Shown here: piece by piece, positions 43,934 to 51,754 of the stretch
Numbering within the stretch: the first letter of the stretch is position 1
How the letters are laid out: each line of letters opens with the position of its first letter
Assembly (NCBI GenBank): GCA_028279405.1
Contig: JANQNU010000070.1
Location: 62,001-126,000 of the forward strand
Direction: 5' to 3'
DNA length: 64,000 bases
DNA from: Phycisphaerae bacterium
GTDB taxonomy: Bacteria; Planctomycetota; Phycisphaerae; UBA1845; Fen-1342
The notes under the pieces: model-generated
The model's database searches: none
What the model saw: the letters and a program-made list of their open reading frames with translations, nothing else
What the model was told of the DNA's origin: nothing
Program-made: the position numbers and the translations under genes

Positions 43934-45998
43934 GGGCGCGGATGTCCACGCCGCGGACGACCTCGTTCATACCCAGCACCGGCGTATGCGGTAGCACCGG
44001 CTCAATGATCCGTCGGACCCAGCTTCGGATCGTCGGCGAACAAAGCAGCGCGACAGTGCTCCCGGCGGCTTTCCCCGAAGACTGTTCGACCTGCTGCTTG
44101 ACCGAAGCCGCAATCGCCGCCTGACGATCGGGCGGAATGGTCATTGCCGAGCCGTGCTCCAGCCTTCGAATGTTGCCCTCTATGTAATCTTCGGTCTTGG
44201 GGTCGAACGTAATGCAGTGCAGCTTGCCCTCACTGTCGCGGTATTGCGCACAAATCGTGCGCGCCAGCGCGTTACGCGCATATTCGATCAGGACATCGAC
44301 GTCCTTCGACTTCGGCGCCCAATCGCCCAAGGCTTCGAGAACCGCCTCCAGATCGCGAATCGGTACCCGCTCCCGCAGCAAACCCTGCAGCACCTTCTGC
44401 ACTTCGCCGGTCTTGAGCAGTCCGGGCACGACTTCTTCCACCAGGGCGTTGTTGCGCACCTTGAGGTTGTCGAGCAGCTTCTGTGTATCGGACCGGCTCA
44501 GCAGGCTGTCCGCATAACGCTTGATCACTTCTGTCAGATGAGTGGCCAGCACGCCGGTGGGCTCGACAACCGTATAGCTGAGCTGTTCCGCCCGTGTCCG
44601 TTCGTCAGGCGCGATCCACCAGGCACGCAACCCGAACGCGGGCTCGAGCGTCTCGATGCCGGGCAATGGCGTACCGGCGGCGGCGCCCGAGTCAATCGCG
44701 AGCAGCTGATCGGCCAGCGCCTCGCCGCGCGCGATCTCCTGACCCCGTAACAGAATCGCGTACTGGTTCGGTTGCAGCTCCGATGCGTCTCGAATCCGCA
44801 CCGGTGGCACGAGTACCCCCATGTCGAGCGCCATCTGTTTGCGCATCGCACCGACGCGATCGAGCATGTCGCCGCCGCGCGCCCGGTCTACCAACCGCAC
44901 CAACCCGAATCCGACCTGCAACTCCAGCGCGTCGATCGCCAGATGGGACTCAATGGGCACTGGCTTGGTGCGCTCTTTGGTGCGCTCGTCGGCGATTATC
45001 CGCGCCGCCTGAGCGTTCTGCGATTGATTGACGAAATAGGCCATCATGCCGCAGCCCGCCGCCATCGTTACCAGGGGCAGCTTGGGCAGCGGCGTCAATG
45101 TCAGCACGCCCAGGAACCCGGCGGCCAGCCCGAGCGCGATCGGCTTGGCGATCAACTGGCGAATGACGTCCTCGCCCATGTTGGTCTGGCCGGTACTGCG
45201 GGTGACGAGCATGCCGGCGCCGATCGAGACGATGAAGGCCGGCACCTGGCTCGCGAGACCGTCGCCGATCGAAAGCATCGTGAAGGTCTCGAGCGACTGC
45301 ATCAGGCTGAGCTGGCCCTCGACCATACCGACGTAGATCCCGCCCACGATGTTGACGGCCGTAATGATGATGCCGGCAATCGCGTCGCCGCGGACGAACT
45401 TGCTGGCACCGTCCATCGCCCCGAAGAAGTCGGCCTCGCGCGATACCTCGTCGCGCCGTCGGCGGGCCTCGCGCTCATCGATCGCACCGGCGTTCAGATC
45501 GGCGTCGATCGCCATCTGCTTGCCAGGCATGCCGTCGAGGGTAAACCGCGCCGCAACTTCGGCGATGCGCGTGGCGCCCTTGGTGATGACCACGAACTGG
45601 ATGATGGTAATGATCGCGAAGATGATTACGCCGACCGCCAGGGAGTTGCTGGCGACGAACGCCCCGAAGGCTTCGATCACCTGGCCGGCGGCGTCCGCAC
45701 CCGACGCCCCGTTGGAAAGGATCAGACGGGTCGTTGCCGTATTGAGCACGAGCCGCAGCAGCGTGAGTGCCAGCAACAGAGAGGGAAAGCTCGAAAATTC
45801 GAGCGGCGTGCGAATGTACATCACCGTCATCAGCACGACGGTCGTCAACAGGATGTTGATGATCAACAGAAAGTCGAGGGCCACGGTCGGCAGCGGAATC
45901 AGAATGACGAAGATCGCCGCCGCCGCCGCCGCCGGAAAGAGCAGTCCGCTGTTCTCCTGAACGAAGCGGAAGACCGGGTTGTTCATCAACGCATTCAT
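43908..45998 (-). CDS. flhA: Flagellar export apparatus protein FlhA
   Basis: 696 residues. Eight N-terminal membrane helices include 'LPTVALDFLLIINILLTTVV' and the conserved FHIPEP loop region 'FVVITKGATRIAEVAARFTL' with 'DGMPGKQMAIDADLNAGAID'; then the large cytoplasmic domain with 'LVEEVVPGLL', 'VQKVLQGLLRERVPIRDL' and 'LIEYARNALARTICAQY'. FlhA forms the export gate ring. The ATG at 45998 was chosen; a TTG at 46007 is also possible. Confidence 0.96.
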   Translation of the reverse strand: MNALMNNPVFRFVQENSGLLFPAAAAAAIFVILIPLPTVALDFLLIINILLTTVVLMTVMYIRTPLEFSSFPSLLLALTLLRLVLNTATTRLILSNGASGADAAGQVIEAFGAFVASNSLAVGVIIFAIITIIQFVVITKGATRIAEVAARFTLDGMPGKQMAIDADLNAGAIDEREARRRRDEVSREADFFGAMDGASKFVRGDAIAGIIITAVNIVGGIYVGMVEGQLSLMQSLETFTMLSIGDGLASQVPAFIVSIGAGMLVTRSTGQTNMGEDVIRQLIAKPIALGLAAGFLGVLTLTPLPKLPLVTMAAGCGMMAYFVNQSQNAQAARIIADERTKERTKPVPIESHLAIDALELQVGFGLVRLVDRARGGDMLDRVGAMRKQMALDMGVLVPPVRIRDASELQPNQYAILLRGQEIARGEALADQLLAIDSGAAAGTPLPGIETLEPAFGLRAWWIAPDERTRAEQLSYTVVEPTGVLATHLTEVIKRYADSLLSRSDTQKLLDNLKVRNNALVEEVVPGLLKTGEVQKVLQGLLRERVPIRDLEAVLEALGDWAPKSKDVDVLIEYARNALARTICAQYRDSEGKLHCITFDPKTEDYIEGNIRRLEHGSAMTIPPDRQAAIAASVKQQVEQSSGKAAGSTVALLCSPTIRSWVRRIIEPVLPHTPVLGMNEVVRGVDIRAHGVVSLDV

Positions 45999-46033
45999 CG
46001 GCAGCAATCCCGTGCGGGCAAACGTCCCCTACA

Positions 46034-46174
46034 TCAACGCTTCCCGACGACCGTACCGCCCTCTCCCAGTACGGGAGCGGTCGGCCCGCAGCACGGCTGT
46101 TCGCTTCGCGGCGCCACGCGGACGCGTACCTCGTTTCGCACGACCACTGTCCTGGTCATTCGTCGCTCCATCAT
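46034..46174 (-). CDS. Possible very small protein between flhB and flhA
   Basis: A 46-codon frame (Met-Met-Glu-Arg start; a second ATG at 46159 has GGAG six bases upstream). It reads 'MTRTVVVRNEVRVRVAPRSE' and includes a Cys-Cys pair and 'LGEGGTVVGKR'. It fills most of the 189-base gap between two export genes and has a GAGGAAA ribosome site. No family recognised; it may be non-coding. Confidence 0.35.
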   Translation of the reverse strand: MMERRMTRTVVVRNEVRVRVAPRSEQPCCGPTAPVLGEGGTVVGKR

Positions 46175-46187
46175 CGAATTCGTTTCC

Positions 46188-47255
46188 TCACGCGCTCTGT
46201 GCGGTCCTGCCGGAGAGCTGATAGACGTACGCCAATACCTCCGCGACCGCCTTGTAGTAGTCCGCCGGCACTTCGCCACCGACGTCGACGCCGGCGTACA
46301 GCGCGCGGGCCAGCGGTGGCCGCTGGACGACCGGAACACCGGCACCGGTGGCGACCTGGCGGATTCGCAGCGCGAGGAAGTCCTTGCCCTTCGCGAGCAC
46401 GCGCGGGGCGGCCATGGTTTCTTCGTCGTATTTCAGCGCCACGGCGTACTCGGTCGGGTTGGTGACGACCACGTCCGCCTGCGGCACGTCCTGCGCAATC
46501 CGCTGCATCGCGAGCTTTTGCTGCACTTGTCGGCGGCGCTGTTTGACCATCGGGTCACCTTCCATCCGCTTCAGCTCGTCGCGCACTTCCTGCTTGGTCA
46601 TGCGCAGGCTCTGCATCAGCTTCCAGCGCTGGAAGAAGTAGTCGAGCAGGCCCAGCACGAGCAACAGCAGGCCCATCCGGACGGCCAGCGTGAAAACCAC
46701 GGCGCTGCCGGCAGCGAACGCACCTGCGGGGTGCAGGCTGGTCGCGCCGATCAGTCGGGTGATCTCGCCGCGAATGGTGAAATAAGCGACAGCGCCAAGC
46801 AGTCCGATCTTGAACAACCCCATCACCAACCGCATGACGGCCTCGGAGGAGAAGATCCGTTTGAAGCCGCTGAGCGGGTTGATTCGGCCCCAGTCGGGCT
46901 GCAACTTCTTCCAGGTCAACACGGGACGCGACTGCATCGCGGACCCGGCGATTCCCAACAACACCAACGCCGCCAGCAACGGTCCGAGAACTTGCGTGAC
47001 ACGGAGGATCGTTCGTTGCAGGAATGGTCCGATGTCGGCGGCGGACGGGTCCGGTACGTTTCCCAGCGAGCGTGTCACGTCCATGAACGTCGCCATCATC
47101 GAGGGCCCGAACGTCTTCAGCAGCATCAAACCACCCAGCAGCCCCACGGCCGCCGTGAGGTCGGCGCTGCGGGGCACGCGGCCCTCCTCGTGCGCCTCCT
47201 GCAACCGTCGTGCGGTGGGCTGCTCGGTTCGTTCGCCGGCATCTTCGCGTGCCAT
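46188..47255 (-). CDS. flhB: Flagellar export substrate switch protein FlhB
   Basis: 355 residues with four membrane helices and the cytoplasmic domain. 'ERTEQPTARRLQEAHEEGRV' at the start and 'VVVTNPTEYAVALKYDEETM' near residue 255 define the family. Usual FlhB has NPTH at the autocleavage site; here it is NPTE. FlhB controls the change from rod-hook to filament export. GAGGAG precedes the ATG. Confidence 0.95.
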   Translation of the reverse strand: MAREDAGERTEQPTARRLQEAHEEGRVPRSADLTAAVGLLGGLMLLKTFGPSMMATFMDVTRSLGNVPDPSAADIGPFLQRTILRVTQVLGPLLAALVLLGIAGSAMQSRPVLTWKKLQPDWGRINPLSGFKRIFSSEAVMRLVMGLFKIGLLGAVAYFTIRGEITRLIGATSLHPAGAFAAGSAVVFTLAVRMGLLLLVLGLLDYFFQRWKLMQSLRMTKQEVRDELKRMEGDPMVKQRRRQVQQKLAMQRIAQDVPQADVVVTNPTEYAVALKYDEETMAAPRVLAKGKDFLALRIRQVATGAGVPVVQRPPLARALYAGVDVGGEVPADYYKAVAEVLAYVYQLSGRTAQSA

Positions 47256-47304
47256 TACCGCTCCTCAACCGGCCGTTGGCTGTAACGCGGGCGCGGTGCA
47301 ACCG

Positions 47305-48081
47305 CTAGCGCGCGATCAGCTCGACGATCCCGCTGCAGACCATGTCGAGTCCCGAGGTGAATGCGTCGACCGCTAGCGGCAACGAGACCGCCATGATCGT
47401 GAACGCCACGAGCGTCTTCAGCGCGAAGCCGACCGAAATCACGTTGAATTGGGGCAGCGTCCGCGAGATGAAACCCATCGCGAGGTTGATCAGAAAGAGC
47501 GTGATCATCACAGGGGCAGCAACGCGGAAGGCCATCCCGGTTCCCTCCTGAATCGCGTCGAGTGCCAATTCCACGCCCGCCAGCGGCCGGTCGCCGGCTC
47601 CCGGTAACGGAATGGACTCGAACGAGTCCAGGCAGGCGGACACGAGTAGACGGTGTCCTCCGACGATCAGGAATATCAGACCGGCAAACTGGACATAGAA
47701 CGCGCTGACGACGGTGCCCTCCTCGCCGGAATTCGGATCGGCAACCTGGCCGAACGCGAGCCCGGACTCCTGAGCGATCATCAGACCCGCGAGCTGGAAC
47801 CCGTAGAACACCGCTGCCACGACCAGACCGATCAGCCCGCCCAGCAGCAGTTCGCTGCCCATCGCGAGCAGCACGCCGTCGGGGCCGATCGGGAGCGCTT
47901 CCGGCAGTGCGACGATCGGCGTTACCAGAATCGCCAGCGCCAGCGCCAGCAGGACGCGGAGTTGCATCGGTACTGCCAGCGAACCGAGGATCGGCTGAAA
48001 CATGATCAAGCCGGCCAGCCGCGACACGACCAGCAGAAACACCGGCAGCCGCAGGTACAGTCCAATCAGTTCCGTTGGCAT
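47305..48081 (-). CDS. fliR: Flagellar export protein FliR
   Basis: 258 residues, hydrophobic with about six membrane helices. 'RLPVFLLVVSRLAGLIMFQP', 'VAAVFYGFQLAGLMIAQESG' and 'PVMITLFLINLAMGFISRTL' followed by 'PQFNVISVGFALK' are typical. FliR sits in the core of the export gate with FliP and FliQ. Confidence 0.94.
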   Translation of the reverse strand: MPTELIGLYLRLPVFLLVVSRLAGLIMFQPILGSLAVPMQLRVLLALALAILVTPIVALPEALPIGPDGVLLAMGSELLLGGLIGLVVAAVFYGFQLAGLMIAQESGLAFGQVADPNSGEEGTVVSAFYVQFAGLIFLIVGGHRLLVSACLDSFESIPLPGAGDRPLAGVELALDAIQEGTGMAFRVAAPVMITLFLINLAMGFISRTLPQFNVISVGFALKTLVAFTIMAVSLPLAVDAFTSGLDMVCSGIVELIAR

Positions 48082-48099
48082 GGGTCGCGCTCAACTTCG

Positions 48100-48360
48100 T
48101 TACACCCCGGCGAAGAGATTGCCGGCATACTCGACCATCCGCATTCCGAGCCAGGGAATGAAGAACACCGCCGCCGCCACCATCGCCACGATCTTCGGCA
48201 CGATCGACAGCGTCTGGTCCTGGAGCTGCGTAACCGTCTGCAACAAGCTGATGATGATCCCGACGACCAGGCCGGCGACGAGAATCGGCCCCGCGATCAG
48301 GAGCGACACGAATAATGCGTCGCGCGTCAAATCGATCGCCTGCGTCATCTCCATCCGCAT
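48100..48360 (-). CDS. fliQ: Flagellar export protein FliQ
   Basis: 86 residues with two membrane helices, 'SLLIAGPILVAGLVVGIIIS' and 'KIVAMVAAAVFFIPWLG', and the signature 'LLQTVTQLQDQTLS' between them. Alternative starts at 48354 or 48348 would shorten it by two or four residues. Confidence 0.94.
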   Translation of the reverse strand: MRMEMTQAIDLTRDALFVSLLIAGPILVAGLVVGIIISLLQTVTQLQDQTLSIVPKIVAMVAAAVFFIPWLGMRMVEYAGNLFAGV

Positions 48361-48379
48361 TCGCTCCGCAATGCCATCG

Positions 48380-49255
48380 TTACGCCACGCTCGCCATCAG
48401 CGAACCCGCCACCAGGTGCCAGCCATCCGCCAATACGAACAACAGCAGCTTGAATGGCAGCGAGATCAACACTGGCGGCAACATCATCATGCCCATTGAA
48501 ACCAGCACGGTCGCAATGACCATGTCGATCACCAGGAACGGCAGATAGATCCGGAAGCCGATGACAAACGCCGCCTTGAGTTCGCTGAGGATGAACGCCG
48601 GAACGAGCGCCGTCAGCGAGACCTGCTCGCGTGTCAGCACCTCGTCCGCCGGGACGCTCCGACGCTCGGCATACTCGTACATCATGTAGACGTCATCGAC
48701 GTTGGCCGACGCCTCGATCTGGTCGAACATGAACGTCCGCAGCTCGCCACCCGCAATCGTGACCGCATCGAGCTGGGCCAGATTGCCGTCGAGATAGGGC
48801 TGAATCGCACCCTGCCGGATTCGCTCGAAGGTCGGCGCCATCACGAGGAACGTCAGAAACAGCGACAGTCCCACCAGCACCTGCGACGGCGGCAACTGCT
48901 GCGTCCCCAGCGCCTGCCGTAGCAACACCAGCACCACGACCATGCGCACGAAACAGGTCATCATCAGCACGATGCTGGGTGCGACCGTCAGCAGCGTCAG
49001 CGCCACGAGAATCTGTAGCGATGCGCTCAGCGATTCCTTCGACGACGCCTGCGGCAGGAACCGAGAAACGTCGGGAACGTAGATCGGATCGACCGGTGTC
49101 GGTGTGCCGGCGACACTCGCAGTGCCGGGCTGCGAACCCGCCAGCGGATTTGCCGGGACGGTGGCTTCAGCGCGGGCGCCGAACAGCAGCGCCACACTCA
49201 ACAGCGCGCCGGCAGGCACGACAGCACTTCGACTTCCTGTCGCTACGAACAGCAT
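48380..49255 (-). CDS. fliP: Flagellar export protein FliP
   Basis: 291 residues. N-terminal cleavable signal ('GALLSVALLFGARA'), a short Pro/Thr linker, and membrane segments with 'LMMTCFVRMVVVLVLLRQAL' and the signature 'QVLVGLSLFLTFLVMAPTF'; the end has 'FVIGFRIYLPFLVIDMVIAT' and 'MGMMMLPPVLISLPFKLLLF'. FliP forms the pentameric core of the gate. GGAG precedes the ATG. Confidence 0.95.
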   Translation of the reverse strand: MLFVATGSRSAVVPAGALLSVALLFGARAEATVPANPLAGSQPGTASVAGTPTPVDPIYVPDVSRFLPQASSKESLSASLQILVALTLLTVAPSIVLMMTCFVRMVVVLVLLRQALGTQQLPPSQVLVGLSLFLTFLVMAPTFERIRQGAIQPYLDGNLAQLDAVTIAGGELRTFMFDQIEASANVDDVYMMYEYAERRSVPADEVLTREQVSLTALVPAFILSELKAAFVIGFRIYLPFLVIDMVIATVLVSMGMMMLPPVLISLPFKLLLFVLADGWHLVAGSLMASVA

Positions 49256-49309
49256 GGCACTCCATCGCCATCTTTCGGTTCAGTCGAGTCGCAAGCCGGC
49301 TCGGCAGCC

Positions 49310-50023
49310 TCATCCGGCCTTGCGTTGGTCGGCACGCGGCCCGCGCAGTCGTTCCAACGTTTGTGTCAATCGCGTCCGCAGGGCGCCAAGGCTGTCCAGC
49401 CGCTCCACCGGCGCCTCGGACGCGGGTTCATACTCGTTCTCTTGCGCATCGAGCACGGCCTCGAAGGCGCGACGATGGCTCCCCGGTTGTGCGGTCGCTT
49501 CCTCTCCGATGATCTGTGACGTGACATCGACGTCAGAAATGACATCCAGCGGCTGAATCTGGTCTCCGCTAACGCCGACCAGCACCATCCGCGGACCGAC
49601 ACGGATCAGACATACGGATTGTCGCGCGGAGATCTGCGTCCGCGAAACGACCTCGAGAATGCCGGGACGGTTTCCACGCCAACTGCGCGGCAGGCCCAAC
49701 CCGTTGCTCGTGGCGCGATAGCCCCATGCCAGAAGCACGATCAGGCACACAACACCGGCAAGCGAGCCGAGCGTCCGGAGCCACGAACGACCCGCCGTCG
49801 AGCCGGACAATGCCCCGCGCGGGCCCGGGACGTCGGCGTCACCATTTCGCAACAGCGGTTTGGTCTCCAACTCGGCTTCGAGTACACCGGCCCACGGATC
49901 GACGCCCGGCCCGACCACAGGGCCCGCGGCATCCGCCGGCGCACCGGACGGCCGCGCGACTGCGGTCGTCGCCGCCGCCAGCGCGATCCATGTCCGAAGC
50001 CAGCCGAACCGCCTCCTCGTCAT
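49310..50023 (-). CDS. fliO: FliO-like flagellar membrane protein
   Basis: 237 residues, longer than a typical FliO. One main membrane helix ('LGSLAGVVCLIVLLAWGYRA') is followed by the FliO-type small beta domain 'GILEVVSRTQISARQSVCLI' with 'VLVGVSGDQIQPL'. FliO helps FliP assemble. It overlaps fliN by four bases. Confidence comes from position and pattern. Confidence 0.82.
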   Translation of the reverse strand: MTRRRFGWLRTWIALAAATTAVARPSGAPADAAGPVVGPGVDPWAGVLEAELETKPLLRNGDADVPGPRGALSGSTAGRSWLRTLGSLAGVVCLIVLLAWGYRATSNGLGLPRSWRGNRPGILEVVSRTQISARQSVCLIRVGPRMVLVGVSGDQIQPLDVISDVDVTSQIIGEEATAQPGSHRRAFEAVLDAQENEYEPASEAPVERLDSLGALRTRLTQTLERLRGPRADQRKAG

Positions 50024-50730
50024 GGACGCCCTTCCTCGAGCTCGGGGATCGGACTGATGATCTGGTTGATTCGAACGCAGAAGTTGTCGTTGAGCACGAG
50101 CACCTCGCCGCGCGCGACAAACTGATCATTGACCAGGATGTCGACCGGGTCGCCGGCAAGCTTGTCGAGTTCGACCACGGAACCGATGTCCAGTCGCAAG
50201 ACATCCTCGATGTACATGTCCGTGCGGCCCAGCTCGATTTTGACGTTGAGTTCCACATCGTCGAGCAGATCGAGCTGCGCGGGCTCGGCTGCGACTTCGC
50301 CGTCCGCGAAGTCGTCGGCTTTGAACTCGCTCGGATCGGCCCCGCCGTGCGGCGTGGTGCTGCCAACCACCTTGGGCGGCCCACCGTCCGCGTCTGCCTT
50401 TTCACCACCGGCTGCTTCTGCTTCGGCCGCCAGTGCCGCGGCCATCTCGTCGGCCAGCGACTGCATGTCTTCCGATTGCGCCAGCTCGGTTTCGACCTCG
50501 GCGGCCAGCGCCTCGGCGTCCGCTGCCACTTGTTCGACGTCGGACCCTGCCGCGGATGCTTCGGTCGCTTCGCCGGCGTCAGCGTCGGGCGCCGCGGCCG
50601 CACCACCCTCGTCGGCGGCATCGGCATCGTCGCCGCCCTGCTGCCCGAGTAGCGCCGCGAGCTCCGATTCGTCGATCAGATTCGAATCGTTCTCGTCCGC
50701 CGGCTGCTCTGTTTTTTCTTCATCCGCCAT
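50020..50730 (-). CDS. fliN: Flagellar motor switch protein FliN with long acidic N-terminus
   Basis: 236 residues. The last 80 or so form the SpoA/FliN domain: 'VELNVKIELGRTDMYIEDVL', 'LDKLAGDPVDILVNDQFVAR' and 'GEVLVLNDNFCVRIN'. FliN is a C-ring protein that binds FliM and export cargo. The first 150 residues are Ala/Asp/Glu-rich and probably unfolded; FliN is usually near 140 residues in total. It follows fliL directly; fliM is not between them. Confidence 0.93.
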   Translation of the reverse strand: MADEEKTEQPADENDSNLIDESELAALLGQQGGDDADAADEGGAAAAPDADAGEATEASAAGSDVEQVAADAEALAAEVETELAQSEDMQSLADEMAAALAAEAEAAGGEKADADGGPPKVVGSTTPHGGADPSEFKADDFADGEVAAEPAQLDLLDDVELNVKIELGRTDMYIEDVLRLDIGSVVELDKLAGDPVDILVNDQFVARGEVLVLNDNFCVRINQIISPIPELEEGRP

Positions 50731-50777
50731 CGGTACTACCTTCGTTCATCACCCGAATCGAACCGCACGGCCGCGTC

Positions 50778-51320
50778 TCACTCGGCGCGTAACGGGACAC
50801 ATCGCGGAATCAACACTTGGACGACGATCTCGTCGTTGTCCAGCACATCCCGGACCGCTTCCTCGAATTGGCCGCGGAGCGTCTTGAAGTCGACCTCGTC
50901 GAGAATGCGGGCGTTCGCGGCCCGCACGATCCGCGCAATGCGGTCCTGCAATTGCCCCTGTCGCGCCTCGACGAGCGACTTGGCGTCGGCCATCTGCTCG
51001 GCGGGTACGACCATCGAGATATCGAAGTCATAGATGTATGTGACGCCCTTGCTCGTGTTGGGAACCTTGAAGCGCGTCGCCAGCGGGACCTCGGCGGTGC
51101 TCATCATCGGGGCTGCACCGTCGTCGATGACATGTTCGCCGGACTCGCCGTGCGCCGGATCCGGCGAACTATAGAACACCTTGATGAAGACGAAGAAGAG
51201 CACGGCCTCGAGGATTGCCACGCCGGCAATCAACCCGATGGTCATCATCATGCCCTTCTTCTTACCGCCGCCATCCTCCGCCGGAGCCTGTTCCGGCGCC
51301 GCGGTCGCTTCGTCAGCCAT
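50778..51320 (-). CDS. fliL: Flagellar basal body-associated protein FliL
   Basis: 180 residues with one membrane segment ('TIGLIAGVAILEAVLFFVF') and the periplasmic FliL domain that ends 'ILDEVDFKTLRGQFEEAVRD'. FliL supports stators. GGAG precedes the ATG by seven bases. The 214-base gap upstream to flbD holds no gene. Confidence 0.87.
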   Translation of the reverse strand: MADEATAAPEQAPAEDGGGKKKGMMMTIGLIAGVAILEAVLFFVFIKVFYSSPDPAHGESGEHVIDDGAAPMMSTAEVPLATRFKVPNTSKGVTYIYDFDISMVVPAEQMADAKSLVEARQGQLQDRIARIVRAANARILDEVDFKTLRGQFEEAVRDVLDNDEIVVQVLIPRCVPLRAE

Positions 51321-51534
51321 CGCACGTCTCCGTCGCTGTCTCGATCCGAATCACTCCAGACGTTATCGACGATGACCCGACGCGAGTTCACGCGCAAGAT
51401 TGGCCGGCTGCGCCGTCGCCCCCGCGATTGCCGCCTACCCGCGCCAGCGGCGTTCTTATAAGACATGCCTGTCACGGATGGGCACTTTCTTGCGCGAACG
51501 CGCAAAGAGCCCACATGTGATCACTCCCGCAGGG

Positions 51535-51729
51535 TCAGCGCGTCGGGAAGGCCCGCACCGCCCGTAGAAACGCCACCGCCTTGCGGATCACGTCATCCAG
51601 GCCCTCGCGCACCATGAGTTGATCGCCGTTGAGCAACGTAATCATCGTGTCCGGCGTCTGCTCCACCGACTTGATCTGCTCGCTGTTCAACACGAACGGC
51701 TTACCGTTCAATCGCGTCAACTGAATCAT
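51535..51729 (-). CDS. flbD: Flagellar protein FlbD (small)
   Basis: 64 residues, the FlbD/SwrD family: 'MIQLTRLNGKPFVLNSEQIK' then 'VEQTPDTMITLLNGDQLMV'. It lies just downstream of the hook gene, as usual. In Bacillus SwrD supports motor power. AGGAG precedes the ATG. Confidence 0.92.
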   Translation of the reverse strand: MIQLTRLNGKPFVLNSEQIKSVEQTPDTMITLLNGDQLMVREGLDDVIRKAVAFLRAVRAFPTR

Positions 51730-51754
51730 GACCGCTCCTGGTCGACCGTCGCCG

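Noticed and set aside
44772-47285. Long + strand open frame of about 840 codons opposite flhA and flhB
   Set aside because: It lies entirely antisense to two certain export genes, has Arg/His/Gln/Asp-rich text with no domain, and follows from the GC-rich codon pattern.
51479-51493. Sigma-54-like element on the + strand between flbD and fliL
   Set aside because: GG-N10-GC spacing is present, but no + strand gene follows and the core match is poor.
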